Source: Callipepla californica brunnescens (taxonomy: Eukaryota > Chordata > Aves > Galliformes > Odontophoridae). Taken from it: DNA of 64,000 nt. The DNA lies in contig JALIRH010000074.1 of NCBI GenBank assembly GCA_023055505.1, positions 248,001 through 312,000 of the forward strand. The letters are read 5' to 3'. How positions within the stretch are numbered: position 1 is the stretch's first letter; every line of letters starts with the position of its first letter. Shown here one piece after another: positions 48,736 to 62,369 of the stretch. Both the position numbers and the translations under genes were made by a program. The notes under the pieces were generated by a model. It had not been told where the DNA came from, searched no databases, and saw nothing but the letters and a program-made list of their open reading frames with translations.

Positions 48736-51321
48736 TCATCTGAAATGTTTGCTTATGTCAGAACTTGACTGTGCAAGGATTCTAAATACAACAAAGGCTG
48801 TACCCCCAAGAATGCTTCTTAATATCTGGCACCCGAAAAAGACATGACAGCAGCTGGTGAGCGTTCTGAAAGTCTCATCGGAATGATAACTGATTTAAAA
48901 ATAGAAGTGTAGAAGTGATTTTAGGTCTTAACTGTCAATGAATGCCCACAATCATCTCCTACTTCAGCCAGACTATGGATGGTAACAGCCTCTCCATTTC
49001 TGAGCTCCTATTTTAGTTTGATCTCGCTCTGGAAAGTCTTGCTACATACTGCACTCTAGAGATGAATATTTGATGTTTTATGATACACATCTCGTTTGAT
49101 GGTTTATTACAAGTTTACTTACTGATATCAACAAATCACAATGTATTTTGACTCGTTGCTTTAGTAATACGTACACGCTACGTCTCAAGGAAATGAGAAT
49201 ATCACAATTTGAGCATAAAAATATTACATCTAAATATGTGATTACATTGTTATTCTGTGGCATATTGTATAGATAACTTGCAAGTATTCTTTAGCACCAT
49301 GAGAACAAGAACAAAGCTGAAATTCAGAAATCTCTTGCATTTTTATTAGACAAAGGGATTTATGTTGAAAGGTATTTCTTTTAGATCAGCTGAACAGGGA
49401 TGTGGACGTTTACCTTTGTTTTTTCCATCATGAAAACACTGAGAACTAACTTGCACTGTTGAGAGTTACCAGATCCTCCTCCTTTGGTAAACTTTTTGCT
49501 CTTCATATTCCCTCTAAAAAAGAGAAAACATACTCTGGAAAACAGGAAATTGAACATTACACAAATAGTTAGGAAATAAATTATAACGCATTTGAAATTG
49601 TTTTGTGCTTCAAGAAATGAAACAGTAGTAAATAACTTGCTTCTTAGTTATCAATAGATATGGTCAAATAGCCTTTTGTAGAACAGTGCATAAATGTGTT
49701 CTGATCATTATCAGAGGTGCTGTTATAACATCAAATTTTGCAGTGGATAAACACAAAAATTGAAGTCTTTAGATTTCACTTGACTTTGTGCATTGAAAAC
49801 ACAAAGATTAAGTCTTCAGATTTACATAGCATATGAAGGTCAAATACTTGTAGTCATCTGCTGTTACCAATTTTCCTTGTCTTACTGCTTTCACAGCATA
49901 TTTCCTCTGATTGTAATCATCTCTCTGTGGGATGGGGTTATTTGGTGGTCAGAATATTATCTGAAATTGGCACCTCTGGCAGCAGTTCCTCCTTCTACTG
50001 TTTTTCTTTTATAAATGTATTGTCTGTCCTATCTGTCCAAGCCTGGCATAGCTCCAGTCACCCATTTCTCAGTAATACATGAAATTAAATCCAATATTTA
50101 GTAAGTGTGGTGGCTTATGCAAACTTTATTAGCTGAACAAATACTTAGCATGTCTTTTGATAGTGTGCTTTGTTGTTCTGTAGACCAAATACACCCTGTG
50201 TTTGGTCCAGGGGCAGTGAGATTTGTCTGCTGCTTTCTGGAGACTTTCTGAATGTCGATCAGTGTTCCACTCGTGTTGAGGGACCCCCTGGAACTTTTGT
50301 GTCTGGGGTTTGGTGCCCTTCTCCACTTCTCCTTGTGTGACCTCTGCAACTGTTTCTCTACAGTTTTTGTACTATGTAAATGGCACAGGGTCACGGATGT
50401 TGTGGAAATTGATTTTGCAGTTGATATGCTAATTTGGCAAGAAATTAGTTTTTTTAAGAAACCTACTGAAAATTATTTTAATATAGTGCCATCGTAGCTG
50501 GGTGACTTTCAGGAAAAAAAGATAAGACATTCAAGGGAATTCCAAATCTCTGGAGAAAATCCCATTGTGGAGATACCAGGTTATTTTTACAATACAATAT
50601 TTTTACAATTAGCTCCTTCATTAAAGGGGAAATCAAGGAAGTGAATATGATAGCCACAAAATAACATTTTCACCTGCTCGAGAAGGTGAGAAATAATTTG
50701 ATGGACTGAGTTCATTATAACACTAAACCTGCAGTGAGTATAAATTGGATTATTTTCAGCCAACAAGTTCTTCAGAGCCCATGTCAGTGCTTTAGCTGTT
50801 CTGATCCCTCTTCTTCTAAATCAGCAGTGGGAGCAGTGCTTATTTATCTCCTTTACTGAGGGTGCACAACCATAGGATTAGAAAACAATGTAGTTGAGAA
50901 ATCCATGTAACTTATACCCAAACCTCAGCTCCGTGGTAAGGTCTGCAAACCTTACTGGAGATGAGTTTGCTTCCCTGACTGGTGGTTTGTCCTAGTTTTG
51001 CTGCACTGGGTTTCTTCCCAGCGTGGCTTGGTTTGGTTTTCTCTTATGCTAGATCTCTTTTCCTGAGAGTGACCTGAGATGTCAGGCAAGCAGTCTCAAA
51101 GAAGCTTGTTTACTGTGTGTATTTATTCAGTTATTTCAGCTCTGCCTCAAAAGGAAACTGAAATAGTTTCGAAAGCTACCACTCTTCTTGTCTGATGCTC
51201 AGGAGAAAAGAGCAAAGAAGACAAGTGAGTACGTTGAGGCCAGTATTTAGTGCAAGTTTTATTTCATATCTGATTCTTGGGAATCAAATTTGTGGTTTAC
51301 TTTGCTTTAGCAGATCTTCCT

Positions 51322-51341
51322 CCCCCCCCTCCCCCCCCCCC
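51322..51341. repeat. C8-T-C11 tract
   Basis: This is an almost pure C run with one T, similar in kind to the one at 35.7 kb. Confidence 0.95.
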
Positions 51342-54300
51342 AAATTAACTGCTCTGGTTTTTAGTAGCTGTTGTCGATGATAGGCAGCTTCTCATTCCAT
51401 GTAGCTGTGTCCACAAGGTGGTGCCACTGCTAAAAAATTAGCAATAAATAAAATAAATAGAGGCTGATGATCCTACCCGAGCATCACTAGAGAATGAGTA
51501 AGCATTTTGTAAACAGCGTCATCTTAATTTCTGATGACATTATGGATTTGCAAGATTTTTTATTTAAATCATTCAGCATGGACAAAAATGAGGAGGGTCA
51601 ATTAGATGAGTTAATGAAGAATGAGGAATTAGATTCATGGAGATTCAGACCAGCGGAGCTGTGTGTCCTACCAGGGCCAATGTGGTGCCCCACAGAGGAT
51701 CCACTGCTTCCAGTATAGGTATAGGCTTTGCTGTGTGACAGCCTCATCAGATGCTGCCCAGTCTCTGCAGGGTCCCCACTGCCTCATTGCTTTTTTTTCC
51801 CCTCAATATTTCATGGGTTTGGAGGATTCAATACTGTGTGTGCAGCTCCAGAGTGAGCAGGAACAGACCAGGCTCAGCACCTACTCAGTAAACAGTCTTC
51901 TAACCAGGAGCATGAGGAGATGTGTGCTCATAGTGCTTAAGCAGTGCTGTAGGAGTCAGCACAAGCAGCATCCCTTCTCCTCAGCTCCAGCCAAGTCATC
52001 TTGCATGAACTCATGTCTCTACAGCACATTTTTTTTCATCCTGTCAAATGACAACGTACAGCATACATGTGATAATGTACAGTTGGTTCGGAAGGGGTAT
52101 GAAGTGCCAGTGGAGGGACCTAGAATGAGTGCAGCTGGATTAGTACGAGCAGGCAGGAGGTAGCAGTAGCCTTTTCTTTCTTTATTCCTTGTTAAAAAGG
52201 CAACCATCCTGAACTACGGTTAGTACATGTGATGAAGTTGTGATGAAGTTTCTGAGCATCCTTCTGCACAAGATCAGACCTGAGAAAATAAGAGACACTA
52301 ACAGGGAACATAAAATGAATATAAAAATTAAAACCCCATTGCAGGAAGGACAATAAAACTTATAGGAAGAGTTCTTTGTGTGGATGTGGATGGCTGCACT
52401 GTTTTATAGCAGACTTGTGTCCCAGAGGAGCTCGCTCCTGCCAGCACACATGCTGTTCTCCAGCCCTGGCCACGCTGCAGGTATGCACAGCAGCAGCACT
52501 GATGTTCTCTGTGCTTCTGAGGTGGAGAGATTAAGTTTGACCCATTCATTTATCACATTATTTTGTACTAAACACACCAAGAGAAAGGGATCATTTAAAA
52601 ATACCTTTCAAACAAGCACTGTGTTGATTGTCATGTACTCCTCGAATCTCTTTTCAGTATGGAAGACCTGGATCAGAAAGACAAAAATAATTGTTTTTTT
52701 GCATGTTATATTTTCTCTAAGTTGCCATGTTATTATTTTAAAATAAAATTCTGGGGCCTTGTAGGACTTGGTGGAAATTAGACCACCCGAAAATGTGGTC
52801 TGTCACTCTGCTTTAAAGCAGAATGAGAATTAGGGGCTCTGTGAGCTTAGCCTTAAAAGATGGTGAACGATACAACTGCCTCTCTTTTTTCTTTTTTTTT
52901 TTTTTATGGACCATATTGTTAAACTGTATTTTGAAATGGCTTTGAGCACTTTAAAATATCTGTTCTGAATATAACACCTGGAAAGCCTGCTGAACGAACA
53001 GATCATTTAATGGACAGGTCTCACTTCCAAGTCAGCCCAGTAGCAGTGACACGCTGCTGTAAGATTGCACTTGGTGCACGGCAGCAACACGTGTTGCAAT
53101 TGAAATGACATATTTCTGTTTCAGTTTGCAGTTTGCTTTTTCTCTGACTTGGAAAAAAAAAATTGCTTTTAAGTATGCTTATTTTCAGATGTTTACTTGT
53201 AGATACATCCACAGCGAGGAAATTATGCTCTATTCGAAGGGAAATAAAGCATCTAGGATTATATATTTAGATTTCCACTGTGTGGAAAAAAACAGATATG
53301 TGTTATTTTGGTAACTTAACAATCAAATGAAATTCATGCTTGTGCTTTGCTGCGGTGATTTTTTATTCTCGTTAGAAATCCCGTCAGTATTTTTAAAACA
53401 CCAAAACAGTTTTTTCCTCTAAGCCAGAATTTTCCTGGTTTCCCATTTAGGCAAACGGGAATAAATTGAGGTTCGTCTTTATACCCTTAAATCTGTGTCT
53501 ATCTCTATATTTAGATCCCATTGTGTATTTGTAGGAGGTGGCTTCAAGAGCACAAACTCAGGAGTCACTCTGAGCTCAGAAATCATCTTCCAGATGCACA
53601 GTGCTCACCGGAAGCAATTCAGAATGGCAGTGGTATCCTGCAGGATGTGTGCAGCTCATTCGGCTGCGTGTTGATGTGCGCAGTACTGCATTATGGATTA
53701 TACGTTCTGGTAATTGTGGTATTATTACTGCTAGGCTGTATCTGAGCACAGGAAATGCATATAAGCACTTCTGAAGTGATAACATCCACTCCTGTTTAAA
53801 ATGTAATATTTTATCCCTGATGAAAAAATGCATACGTAGTGCAGCATTTGCAAGAGAAAGTGGACAGTTGACTAATCAGAACTTAGCCTTTTCCTAGAAG
53901 TCATGCTGATTAATTGTGGAGGACTGTAGCCAGTATTTACAAACAAATGCAGATGAACTTTATGTCTTTGGCGATGTCTTTCTAAGTGTGATCTGGATCC
54001 CTGATAAAGGAGACACTACGTTTCCATCTGAAAGCATGAGAAATCAGTATAGGTCTCACTGTCATCAAAACCACAGTGCTAGGTTTCTGTTGAGAAGAAT
54101 GAGTAATAACTATTCCAGCTATGCAGAAGACTTGGAGAGGCACATAATTTCATCTCACTGACAGAGTAGGTGATGATTGTACATGCTTCAAGAAAACAAT
54201 CACACTTAAATCCTCACCCATCTCTCCATCTCCATAAGAAAGCCCACCCCATAGCCATTTACCTCAAGTCCCTCTGTGCCTGCCTACTGAACAGCAGGGT

Positions 54301-57300
54301 CCAGGAGCGGGCCCACTCTCCATCCCACATCCCCAGCCTCCTGCTGTGGTTCAGGAGCAGGTTGGCTCCAGTCTTGGCATGGCGAGAGGCACCCACTGCT
54401 GCTCCTGCTCGGCAAGTGGTGCTTGGGGTGGGTCAGACCCTTCCCATAATAACACTTCTCACATTTCACTGTAGCAGCACAGGCTTCAGACCTGCGCTGG
54501 GGATAGGAGTTGAGGTGGCTTATTAATTATTAGTATCAATCATATGTTTGTCCTATGAATTTGGAAATCATACTGCTCTGATTTATTTCTGTTATCAAAC
54601 TGACAGTGAATAGAACTTCAGTTTTGTTAAACGTCATACTGGCAAGATTTTGAAATAAGAAGGTGGGTGTTGCTTCTAAATTCATACTAACATGCCTTTG
54701 CTTCTTGGAGTTTTCTTTTTAATATTGTTTTAGAAGAGTCATCTGTTTATGTAAACTCTGTTTTACACGATAATTTGAAGATGCATTTCACTTTAACTAT
54801 GGTCTTCAGTATCTTCCTGAATTGGAATCTCTCCTCCTAATTTAAACTTGTAATATCCTGTTTAACAAAGGAGCAGCTTCAGCAGTACTTGGAGTACTTA
54901 CTGTTCTGCAAGTTTGTTAAGTTTGTTGCTGGGATCAGAGCTTTAAAAGCAAACGTCAGATAAAGATCCCTTCTTGGAACACGGTCGGAAATGAGCTGTA
55001 ATGTTTATTTTTTCTTCATAAATTTACTTATGAAATAGTTAAGTGAATGATAGCTTTACCTTTAAAATAATTAAATGCGCTTGTGTGAGTCATGGGACAG
55101 AATAAATGTACATGTTTTGTTGAGCTGCAGACCTAACATGGCAGCAATGTGTGAAACCTTTCCACACCACATCCAGTTTTGCTTTTCATTAGGCAGCAAG
55201 AAATGTTGCACTAACAGTTTCACAACTTAAGAAAAGGATTGTAATGTCTATCTCTCTATTTCACATGGGAAATACATTTCCTCACTCTTGCATATGGTAC
55301 TAAAACCATTGCGTCCTTCTTGAGCCATCACTATGGGGAATCAATTGCAATGTCAAACTCCAAGCACCGTGTGCTGCACGGTCTGTAATCAGCTGAAGGT
55401 ATTCCGAGGAAATTCTGTTTCATAATATCACAAGTGGACAAAAAAGACAACAGTCTCCTGCTGTAATCAGCAGCAAAAATGTGATTTGCTTCAGCAGACC
55501 ACAATAGGCTCCAATCTTAGGATAACAGTTCGTGGCTCTTTCTAATACCGAAGTTAAGTTTCAGGCATAATGGGTTTACTTTAATCTGACTTGGTTTGAG
55601 TTTATAAGAGCAATTTCTCAGCAGAAATGTATACATTTTAATGGTGAGATCTTGTCATTAAAATCTTATGAGGCAGTGAGTGTGGGAGGATCCATGGGTA
55701 CCACTGGACAATGCAGAAGCTTCCTCACTTTGCCTGAGCAGTGTGATGTAACGCTGGGGATACATTTAGGACTTTGAATGTGGTTTAAATTTCTAAAACA
55801 TAAATGTCTTAAATCGTTTAAATCAGGCTGTGTTACACTTTTTATATCTACATTGTTAATAAAGCTGCAAAAGTGCTGAACAGACAGCCCCCAGACATGC
55901 TTTCTCCTTGTTTGAGGTAAATAATCCCTAAGGCCTGGCATCTTCCTTGCAGGTTATGTCTGTGTACATTTTGCAAACAGTTATTTCAGGTGACGCAACG
56001 AAATGGGCAGCATAAATTCAGAAAACGTTGCATAGCTCTCTGTCAGAGAGCCAGAACAAACTTGTAGGGATTTTCCTAAGGTTTAATTTCAAGTAATTGC
56101 CAAATTCCACTTATCCTACACTAGGACTCATCTTAGTCCTAGACACCATCAACTAGCTTGAATCAATGCAGGCAAAATGGCCTTTCTTCCTCCAGCTTGA
56201 GCCCTCTTATCTCTGGCTCTGCTCTGCCAGGGTGAGTGGGCCCTCAGTTGCACAGCAGGAAGCCAAACTCAACCAACACATCAATTTTTCTACAAAATAA
56301 AGCGATCTTCAGCAGCAGCATGGAAAAAAAAAAATTAGAGCTCCTTAAAGTTGTTAAATTATGACTGGTTTTGAAAAGGGGCAGTAATGGGCAGATATTA
56401 TGGAATGCAATAAAGCCCACTGGATTGAGAAACCTGAGTTGTCTTTTTTTTCCCCAAGTTCCCCTGACTTGTAAATGACCTTGAGCTGTCACTTCTCTGT
56501 GCTTTTGTTTCCCCGTCTTTATAAGGAGGATAATAATTCTCTGTGATGATTTTAGGCTTACTGAAGGAGCTGTGTCAGGGCTAGGTGTTTCTTGTATCAC
56601 CCTGAGCTGAAGGCATGGGGGGTTAAAGATAGACAGGATTTGGTCAGTGCCCTGTGTGTTTCTGAAAGTTCTGGAAATAGAGAAGCAGCTTCAACTGTCA
56701 GGCACTGTGCTTTCTACTGCCTCTCAAAACATGTTTTCATGTAAAAGGTCTGTCTTGTATTTCAGACTCTTACAAATATCTCTAGAACATTTCATATTAT
56801 TCTGTTGCTGTATTCATACAGTTCCTATCAACATTACTGGGAATAGTGCTTGCCAAAAACTTTTCAAGCCTCTACAGTTGATAATTTGACATAGATAAAG
56901 TATTTTTGAGAAAGGAAAAAAAAATGTTTCCTCATGTTATACTTTACACATTTCAGTAAAACTGGTATCATTTAGCTTATGTTGTAAGGTACTTCAATTG
57001 GACTTTGAGTTTGAGTTTAAAATAGTTTGGTTTAAACTCAAAAACCGTGTTTTATTTTAATTATATATTGATTTTACACGCCTTGTATTAATATACAGCT
57101 ACAAGCTCTGTGTACAAAAAGAACAGTCTACATGCAGAACTGTTGAATGCTTTGACCTCAAGGGCATAGAAACTGTTGACTCATTGTTTTTACTGCATAT
57201 AATATTAGTCCTTTGTCACATCCAGGGAATGACATCATCTTCTTCATTGTTAGCAGCAGGTCTGAATAACAGAAAAAGTGCAGCGTTCGTTGTCTGCTGT

Positions 57301-58313
57301 ATTTGCCCTTAATAAATGAATGGATATCTGGTCCCAACATTCAAATTCGTATTTCTGAGCGAATTCATATTTCTTTTAGAAGGAGTCCCTGCACAGAGCT
57401 CTCCTACTCACGTGCACACCCCCGTGCAGGCCAGGCAAGCTGGCAGCATGGAGCTGCGGAGGCGGTGTCACCAGTGGTGACATTGGCTGCTGGATGGGAC
57501 GAGGGCAGCCAGGAGAGGAAGAAACTGTACACAGAGTGCAACAAAAGCTTTCTTTGGGGTCAGTTTAGTAAGAGCAATCCCTGAACTTCTGGGAATCGTA
57601 TTTCTCCAGAATCTAAAATTATAAGAGGTAATTCTCTGAAAATAAGTCATCTCTAGGATGTGCTAACAAAGTGGGATCTGATTATCTTCACAAGACACCA
57701 GGAGAAGTGTGTTCTCCGTTCCAAATCTGTATTCATGTTTGTCAGTCATCTATATCTTATTCTAAGACAGTCATTCCTTATTAGAAGTATTTACTTATGC
57801 CTGCCTGTTTCATGGAGGAATGGTACATCGTTACAGATTGCAATCAGGCTACTGGCAGAGTTCTAGAGTAATTAACCTCCTACTTCTCCAGGATTCTGCT
57901 GAATTCTTTTATGGTGAGCAAAATTCTAAGTTTTGCTTCCTGGACAATAAATATTCCCAATGAAACGGAGTTTACACTGGGAGAGATTTCATGAGTGATT
58001 GATAACATGCCAAATCCTAATCTCTCTCCATTTTCCATTGTCCTTAACTCCTTAGTCCAGACAAAACGTGACGTGTTTCACTGAAAAAATTATACCTGGG
58101 TGGTCCCAGAAAGATTTTATGCTGGATAGATGTTCCTGTGATGGCAGCCTGAGTCAAACTGGACTTTGAAAAGCTGTGAGAGGATGACAGGAGGCAGCAG
58201 ACTCGTAGAGTTGGAGGCAATGGATTAAGGATCTTGAATTGCCTGATGGCAGAGTGTACTCAGGGAGGGGGTATGCACATGGAAATGCTACCAGAATGAC
58301 AGGGGCAACAAAC

Positions 58314-58342
58314 AAAAAAAAAAAAAAAAAAAAAGAAAAAAA
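58314..58342. repeat. A-rich tract (A21-G-A7)
   Basis: This is a long A run broken by one G. No retroposed body is recognised upstream. Confidence 0.9.
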
Positions 58343-60815
58343 GGCAAAAGTTGAATTCAGACCCACTGACTTGGAAGTAGTAGGGATTTAATGCATTGGC
58401 ATTTTTGCCACAGACTGCACTGTCACTCAGATAGATTGCTACCTTGCAAGCAGAAGGGTCGGGTTTAGGCAGGTGCATCAGTCCCAATTCCTATCCCAAA
58501 TTTCAGATTTATCTGTTAGGAAAAGTACCACATGTTATTTTTTTCTTTATTTGTTCTTCTGCAGTATAAAGTCCATCTTTTCTCAGTCTTTTGTTCCAGC
58601 CCACGTTTCCTCTGCAGCATTTTCAAAAGATAATAATGCCAGTCAATATCCCTCATTGCTTTAAAATTACTGACCGCCTCTATAGAACTTGGTGTCTTTT
58701 CTTTTTTCATTTTATTTTAGTAACTTCTCTAAGTTAAACAGGTTGTGGCCAAATTAAAGGCTTGGGAAATAGACCATATGATTCCTTTGCAATAGTAAGT
58801 TGTGTCAGCATCATTTTTCTTCCCCTCAAGGGGAATTCTGGCTCAAACAAAGGAAAAGGTTAACATAATAAAGATAATCTGAAGACATCCTGTTACTGAT
58901 CCTGAACTGGGGTGGTATCATCTATTCTCATGTGCATAATCAGCAAACTGTGTAAAATTCAGCATTTCTTCCTACCATAAAATTATGTCCCCGAGTACTA
59001 CAGATTAATCTCTGCATTTCAGGAAAATTGATGAAAATGTGGTGTGGGAGAGCTTTTGTTTGGTTTTCTTAATTTGCAACCATTCTGCCCAATTTATGAA
59101 CACACTAATAGGATTTTTTTTTCTTTAGACAAGTCAGCAACATGAAGAGAACATAGGTATGTGAACAAAAGGAGAATTGCAAGCAAAGTAACAGTTGATT
59201 TTGAAAAAAATATTTTTCTTTATTCTCTGAATTTGTAAATAAGATTTCCCATGTTTGTGCAGGGACAAAAAAAGACCTAAGGTTTTAAATCCAGCCAAAA
59301 TGCAAGCTTTCAACTACAGATCTCTCTGAAACACTTACTTTGAATGTCAAAATCAGTGACAGCAAATATCGTATGAAAAGTCAAGTGCATATATCCAATA
59401 AAACTCGGATATAGTCACAAAAATTCACCAGAGCACAGCTTGCAGAAAACCTGCATGAAACAGGAGTTCTCTCTTGCCCTAAAATGGCTTTTCCTCAAAA
59501 TGGACGAAAGCTGATGCAAGGCAGTTTTGCTTGCACAAAAATTGTCATAAAATATGAAAGGAAACATAGAATATTATTTCTTTCAGTTCATGTACAACAC
59601 TCAGGCTGAACGATGAGAGTCTGCCTGTAGTTGGGAGCATTTCTGAGTACTATGCATGAGCAGTGTTCCTCCCCACGTAAACAACTGCAGCTCTGCATGT
59701 GCACCAGTGTAGAAAAACAAGTGCTGATTTATTCACAGCTTACTTTCTGACTCCAGATTCCCAGAAATGCATTTGTAAAAAACAACCAGAAGCAAATGGA
59801 CTCGATCATCATTTGAGCATTTTTTTTTCTTTCATTTTTGTGGCCTTGATCACTTTAAAAAGAAATGATATTGGTCAGTTTTAAAAGCAGAAGTTTTGTC
59901 TCAGCTCTAATGCTCACTTCATTGTCTTGCAATATACATTTTCTACATGGATTCAGTTTTCCCCATTTCATTTTCTTTCAGACTGCCATTTCAGATGCTT
60001 CTAAATATTTTAGCTAACAGACAGTTTCCCTACAAGGGGACAGCTTGCTCTCCTGCTTTTATTATTTCTGTATCTTTCTGAAATGCAATGGATATGGCAC
60101 AGGTTTTCTTGCACATCAGTATGGATTTTTAAATTCGGTCATTTTTCAGGACAGTAATGAGAGAAAACAAATCCAATCTTTTATCTGATTGTGCCTGGAG
60201 TAGCTCACAGGCTTTCCTGTGCTCTCACACAGAAGAGAACAGAGTGAAACAGTAATGCTCCAGGATTTTTAGCTTAGAAAATATGTTAAAGGTGTCACAG
60301 GAAAAGCCAGACCCAACTGAGAGTGGAGTTCTTCTCATCTTAAAGCAAGTCTCACACTGCTCTACCACGGTCATGTCTGACCATTCAGGATTTCTTTGTG
60401 TTTCATATGTTGTATGAAAGAGGAAAAACTTATTTGTAGGAGGCAAAATGTGGGCAGGATTTCACCCATTGTATTGTAATGCTTCCTATAGCTCCCTGTG
60501 TCCAACTCAGGTGAGTGATGAAAACTGTCCCTACCTGTGCTGCTGGGCGCACCCTGATATGTGGCAACGTGGGAAATCCTGACACTGTGGTGTAGGCATT
60601 GATCAGGGCAGCAGAGGTGTGTAAATATATTTATAAATTAATATTGCTAGTGATAAGTTCAATGTAGCCATGAAAGTGTAAAGGCTGTGATGGAAAAACA
60701 GAAAAATGTTGGGGCAGGGAAGAAAGTAACGTTGTTCTCTTTGTATTGACACCCTTGCTATAGGCAGGGTATACTGCAAATTGGCTCTGAACATTATATA
60801 ATTCGAGGAAACAGT

Positions 60816-60895
60816 GGGACTGTGAAAATCCCAAAGGTGGACTTTAACTCTTTCCGGGACTGTGAAAATCCCAAAGGTGGACTTTAACTCTTTCC
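60816..60895. repeat. Perfect 40-bp tandem duplication
   Basis: The unit starting GGGACTGTGAAAATCCC and ending CTTTAACTCTTTCC occurs twice head to tail (60816-60855 and 60856-60895) with no mismatch, so the event is recent. Confidence 0.97.
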
Positions 60896-61962
60896 ATCAC
60901 CTTTGTTATCTTCTCACATTATTCTTCAGAGATCCAAGGGCTGGACCTCTAGGAGAGCTTTGAGGAAAAGTCTGAGGAAGATGTTCTTTAAAATAATTCA
61001 CTGTTCAGTTTCCCCCGTTTAGGAGCAGCTGGATAGAACTCCTCTGACTCCTCTCAGTGCTCCCCTGATGCCTCCCATTTATAAAAGGCACCTAATAACA
61101 AATGCACTCTCCTCAGTGCTCCAAAACAGCCAGCACTCTCATTATTTATGTCATGTACTCAAATTGATTTCTCTCTTTTGGTGCCTCCAGTGCAAAATTA
61201 CTACATTGTCAGAAATAAATCAAGCCTAACATGTGGGGAAAAAACGGGATTCCATCATATGTTTCATATTGTGCCATTATGAAAATGGTATATTAAATTC
61301 AAATACTTCAATTGTACCATTAGATGGTGTCATTATGTGGCTTGCTAATTGATAGGTTTTTCAAATGAACGTTGTAATTTCTGACTTCTTAGAAGTATCC
61401 ACATGAAGAACTTCCAAACTTCAGAGAAGTAGACTGGGTGTTATGAAGGAAAACCATTTTCTGAGAGTATTTCCTAATGCATGTCACTGAAAACCCATTA
61501 CATAACCACTGTGTGCATTCCAGTACTTGGTGCAGTCTATTTTTAATACCTGGTATGAGAGAACTTCCTGCTACTTTTTCTCTTTGAAGACTGCTTTGTG
61601 CCTCATTACATCGTGCTGTCAGGCCGAATTTTCTGCTGTCCTTAAACCTTGATAAACTGTATCGAATGGAGGAAGATATTGAGGGACAAATGGCATTTAC
61701 AAAGGAGACAGGTTGTAGAAGTGCTGCAGCAATCCCAGAAGTGAGCACTGCAAGCTGAGCCTTTAGTATTGAAGCTTAAAAGGAAAAAAAAAAATCTGAA
61801 CTTGTTGAACACCTGCACTTCTAGGAAAGGCAAACACACGTGTGTGCTATGCAGCAACACCCAGCATGAAAATTCAGCTTTTGTGGGGGGAGGGGGGTGT
61901 ACGAAGCCAGATTAGTTCTCTGTATATATATCTCTATATATACACTTTTTCTTTTTTCTTTT

Positions 61963-61968
61963 TTTATT
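61963..61968 (-). terminator. Poly(A) signal for the candidate terminal exon
   Basis: AATAAA on the minus strand sits 45 nt after the TGA of the candidate exon and is followed by A-rich and then T/A-rich DNA. Confidence 0.4.
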
Positions 61969-62012
61969 CATTAGAGCCGTTTTAATTTTGCCCTTTTCTC
62001 CATACAGTTTTG

Positions 62013-62369
62013 TCACAGGTCACCGTTTTGACCACAGTTAATACGATTACAAAGAGTAACATAAAGCGTTTTGCATAAATGCAGCCACATTCCCTCCAGC
62101 TCAGGCTGCGTGCAGCCCCGTTCCAAATATTTTAACAGCACAGAAAGTTCAGAGCCTTGTCCAATTTTGCTGTCAAAGTCACAAAGCCTGACAGAGGTGA
62201 ACTGGCCAGAGGGGACCACCATTTCATCTGGGCTGACTTCCTGCAAAACAAAGGCCACAGGACTTCCTGAACAAGCTTCTTTGCAAGCTAGAAGATATCT
62301 TTTAGGCAAATGTGCTGTCAAGTGACAGACAATCCATTTGTTCTGCTGACGGAATTGAAAAGCATTAAT
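62013..62369 (-). CDS. Candidate 3'-terminal exon of an unidentified gene
   Basis: An open frame of 118 residues reads from INAFQFRQQNKWIVCHL through CSGSPVAFVLQEVSPDEM and SGQFTSVRLCDFDSKIG to GQNGDL, then TGA at 62015-62013. Upstream the minus strand has a strong pyrimidine tract (TTTTTCTTTTTT) and an AG at 62371-62370; a second possible acceptor CAG ends at 62346. A minus-strand AATAAA lies at 61968-61963, only 45 nt after the stop, which fits a real last exon with a very short 3' UTR. The frame has ordinary vertebrate codon use and mixed, protein-like composition. I do not recognise the family. It is on the RNF11 strand, on the side where CDKN2C and C1orf185 lie in human, but it does not look like either from memory. 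Confidence 0.4.
   Translation of the reverse strand: MNAFQFRQQNKWIVCHLTAHLPKRYLLACKEACSGSPVAFVLQEVSPDEMVVPSGQFTSVRLCDFDSKIGQGSELSVLLKYLERGCTQPELEGMWLHLCKTLYVTLCNRINCGQNGDL

Larger units (their letters stand above)
43866..61962. other. Long intergenic region, no gene recognised
   Basis: About 18 kb of AT-rich DNA contains one old CR1 copy (48.4-48.7 kb), C-rich and A-rich tracts and the 40-bp tandem duplication at 60.8 kb. Frames reach at most 166 codons (51663-52163, plus) and show no domain or splice context. Enhancers may be present but cannot be recognised without conservation data. Confidence 0.65.

Noticed and set aside
51663..52163. 166-codon plus-strand frame
   Set aside because: No domain or splice sites that fit; isolated in intergenic DNA.
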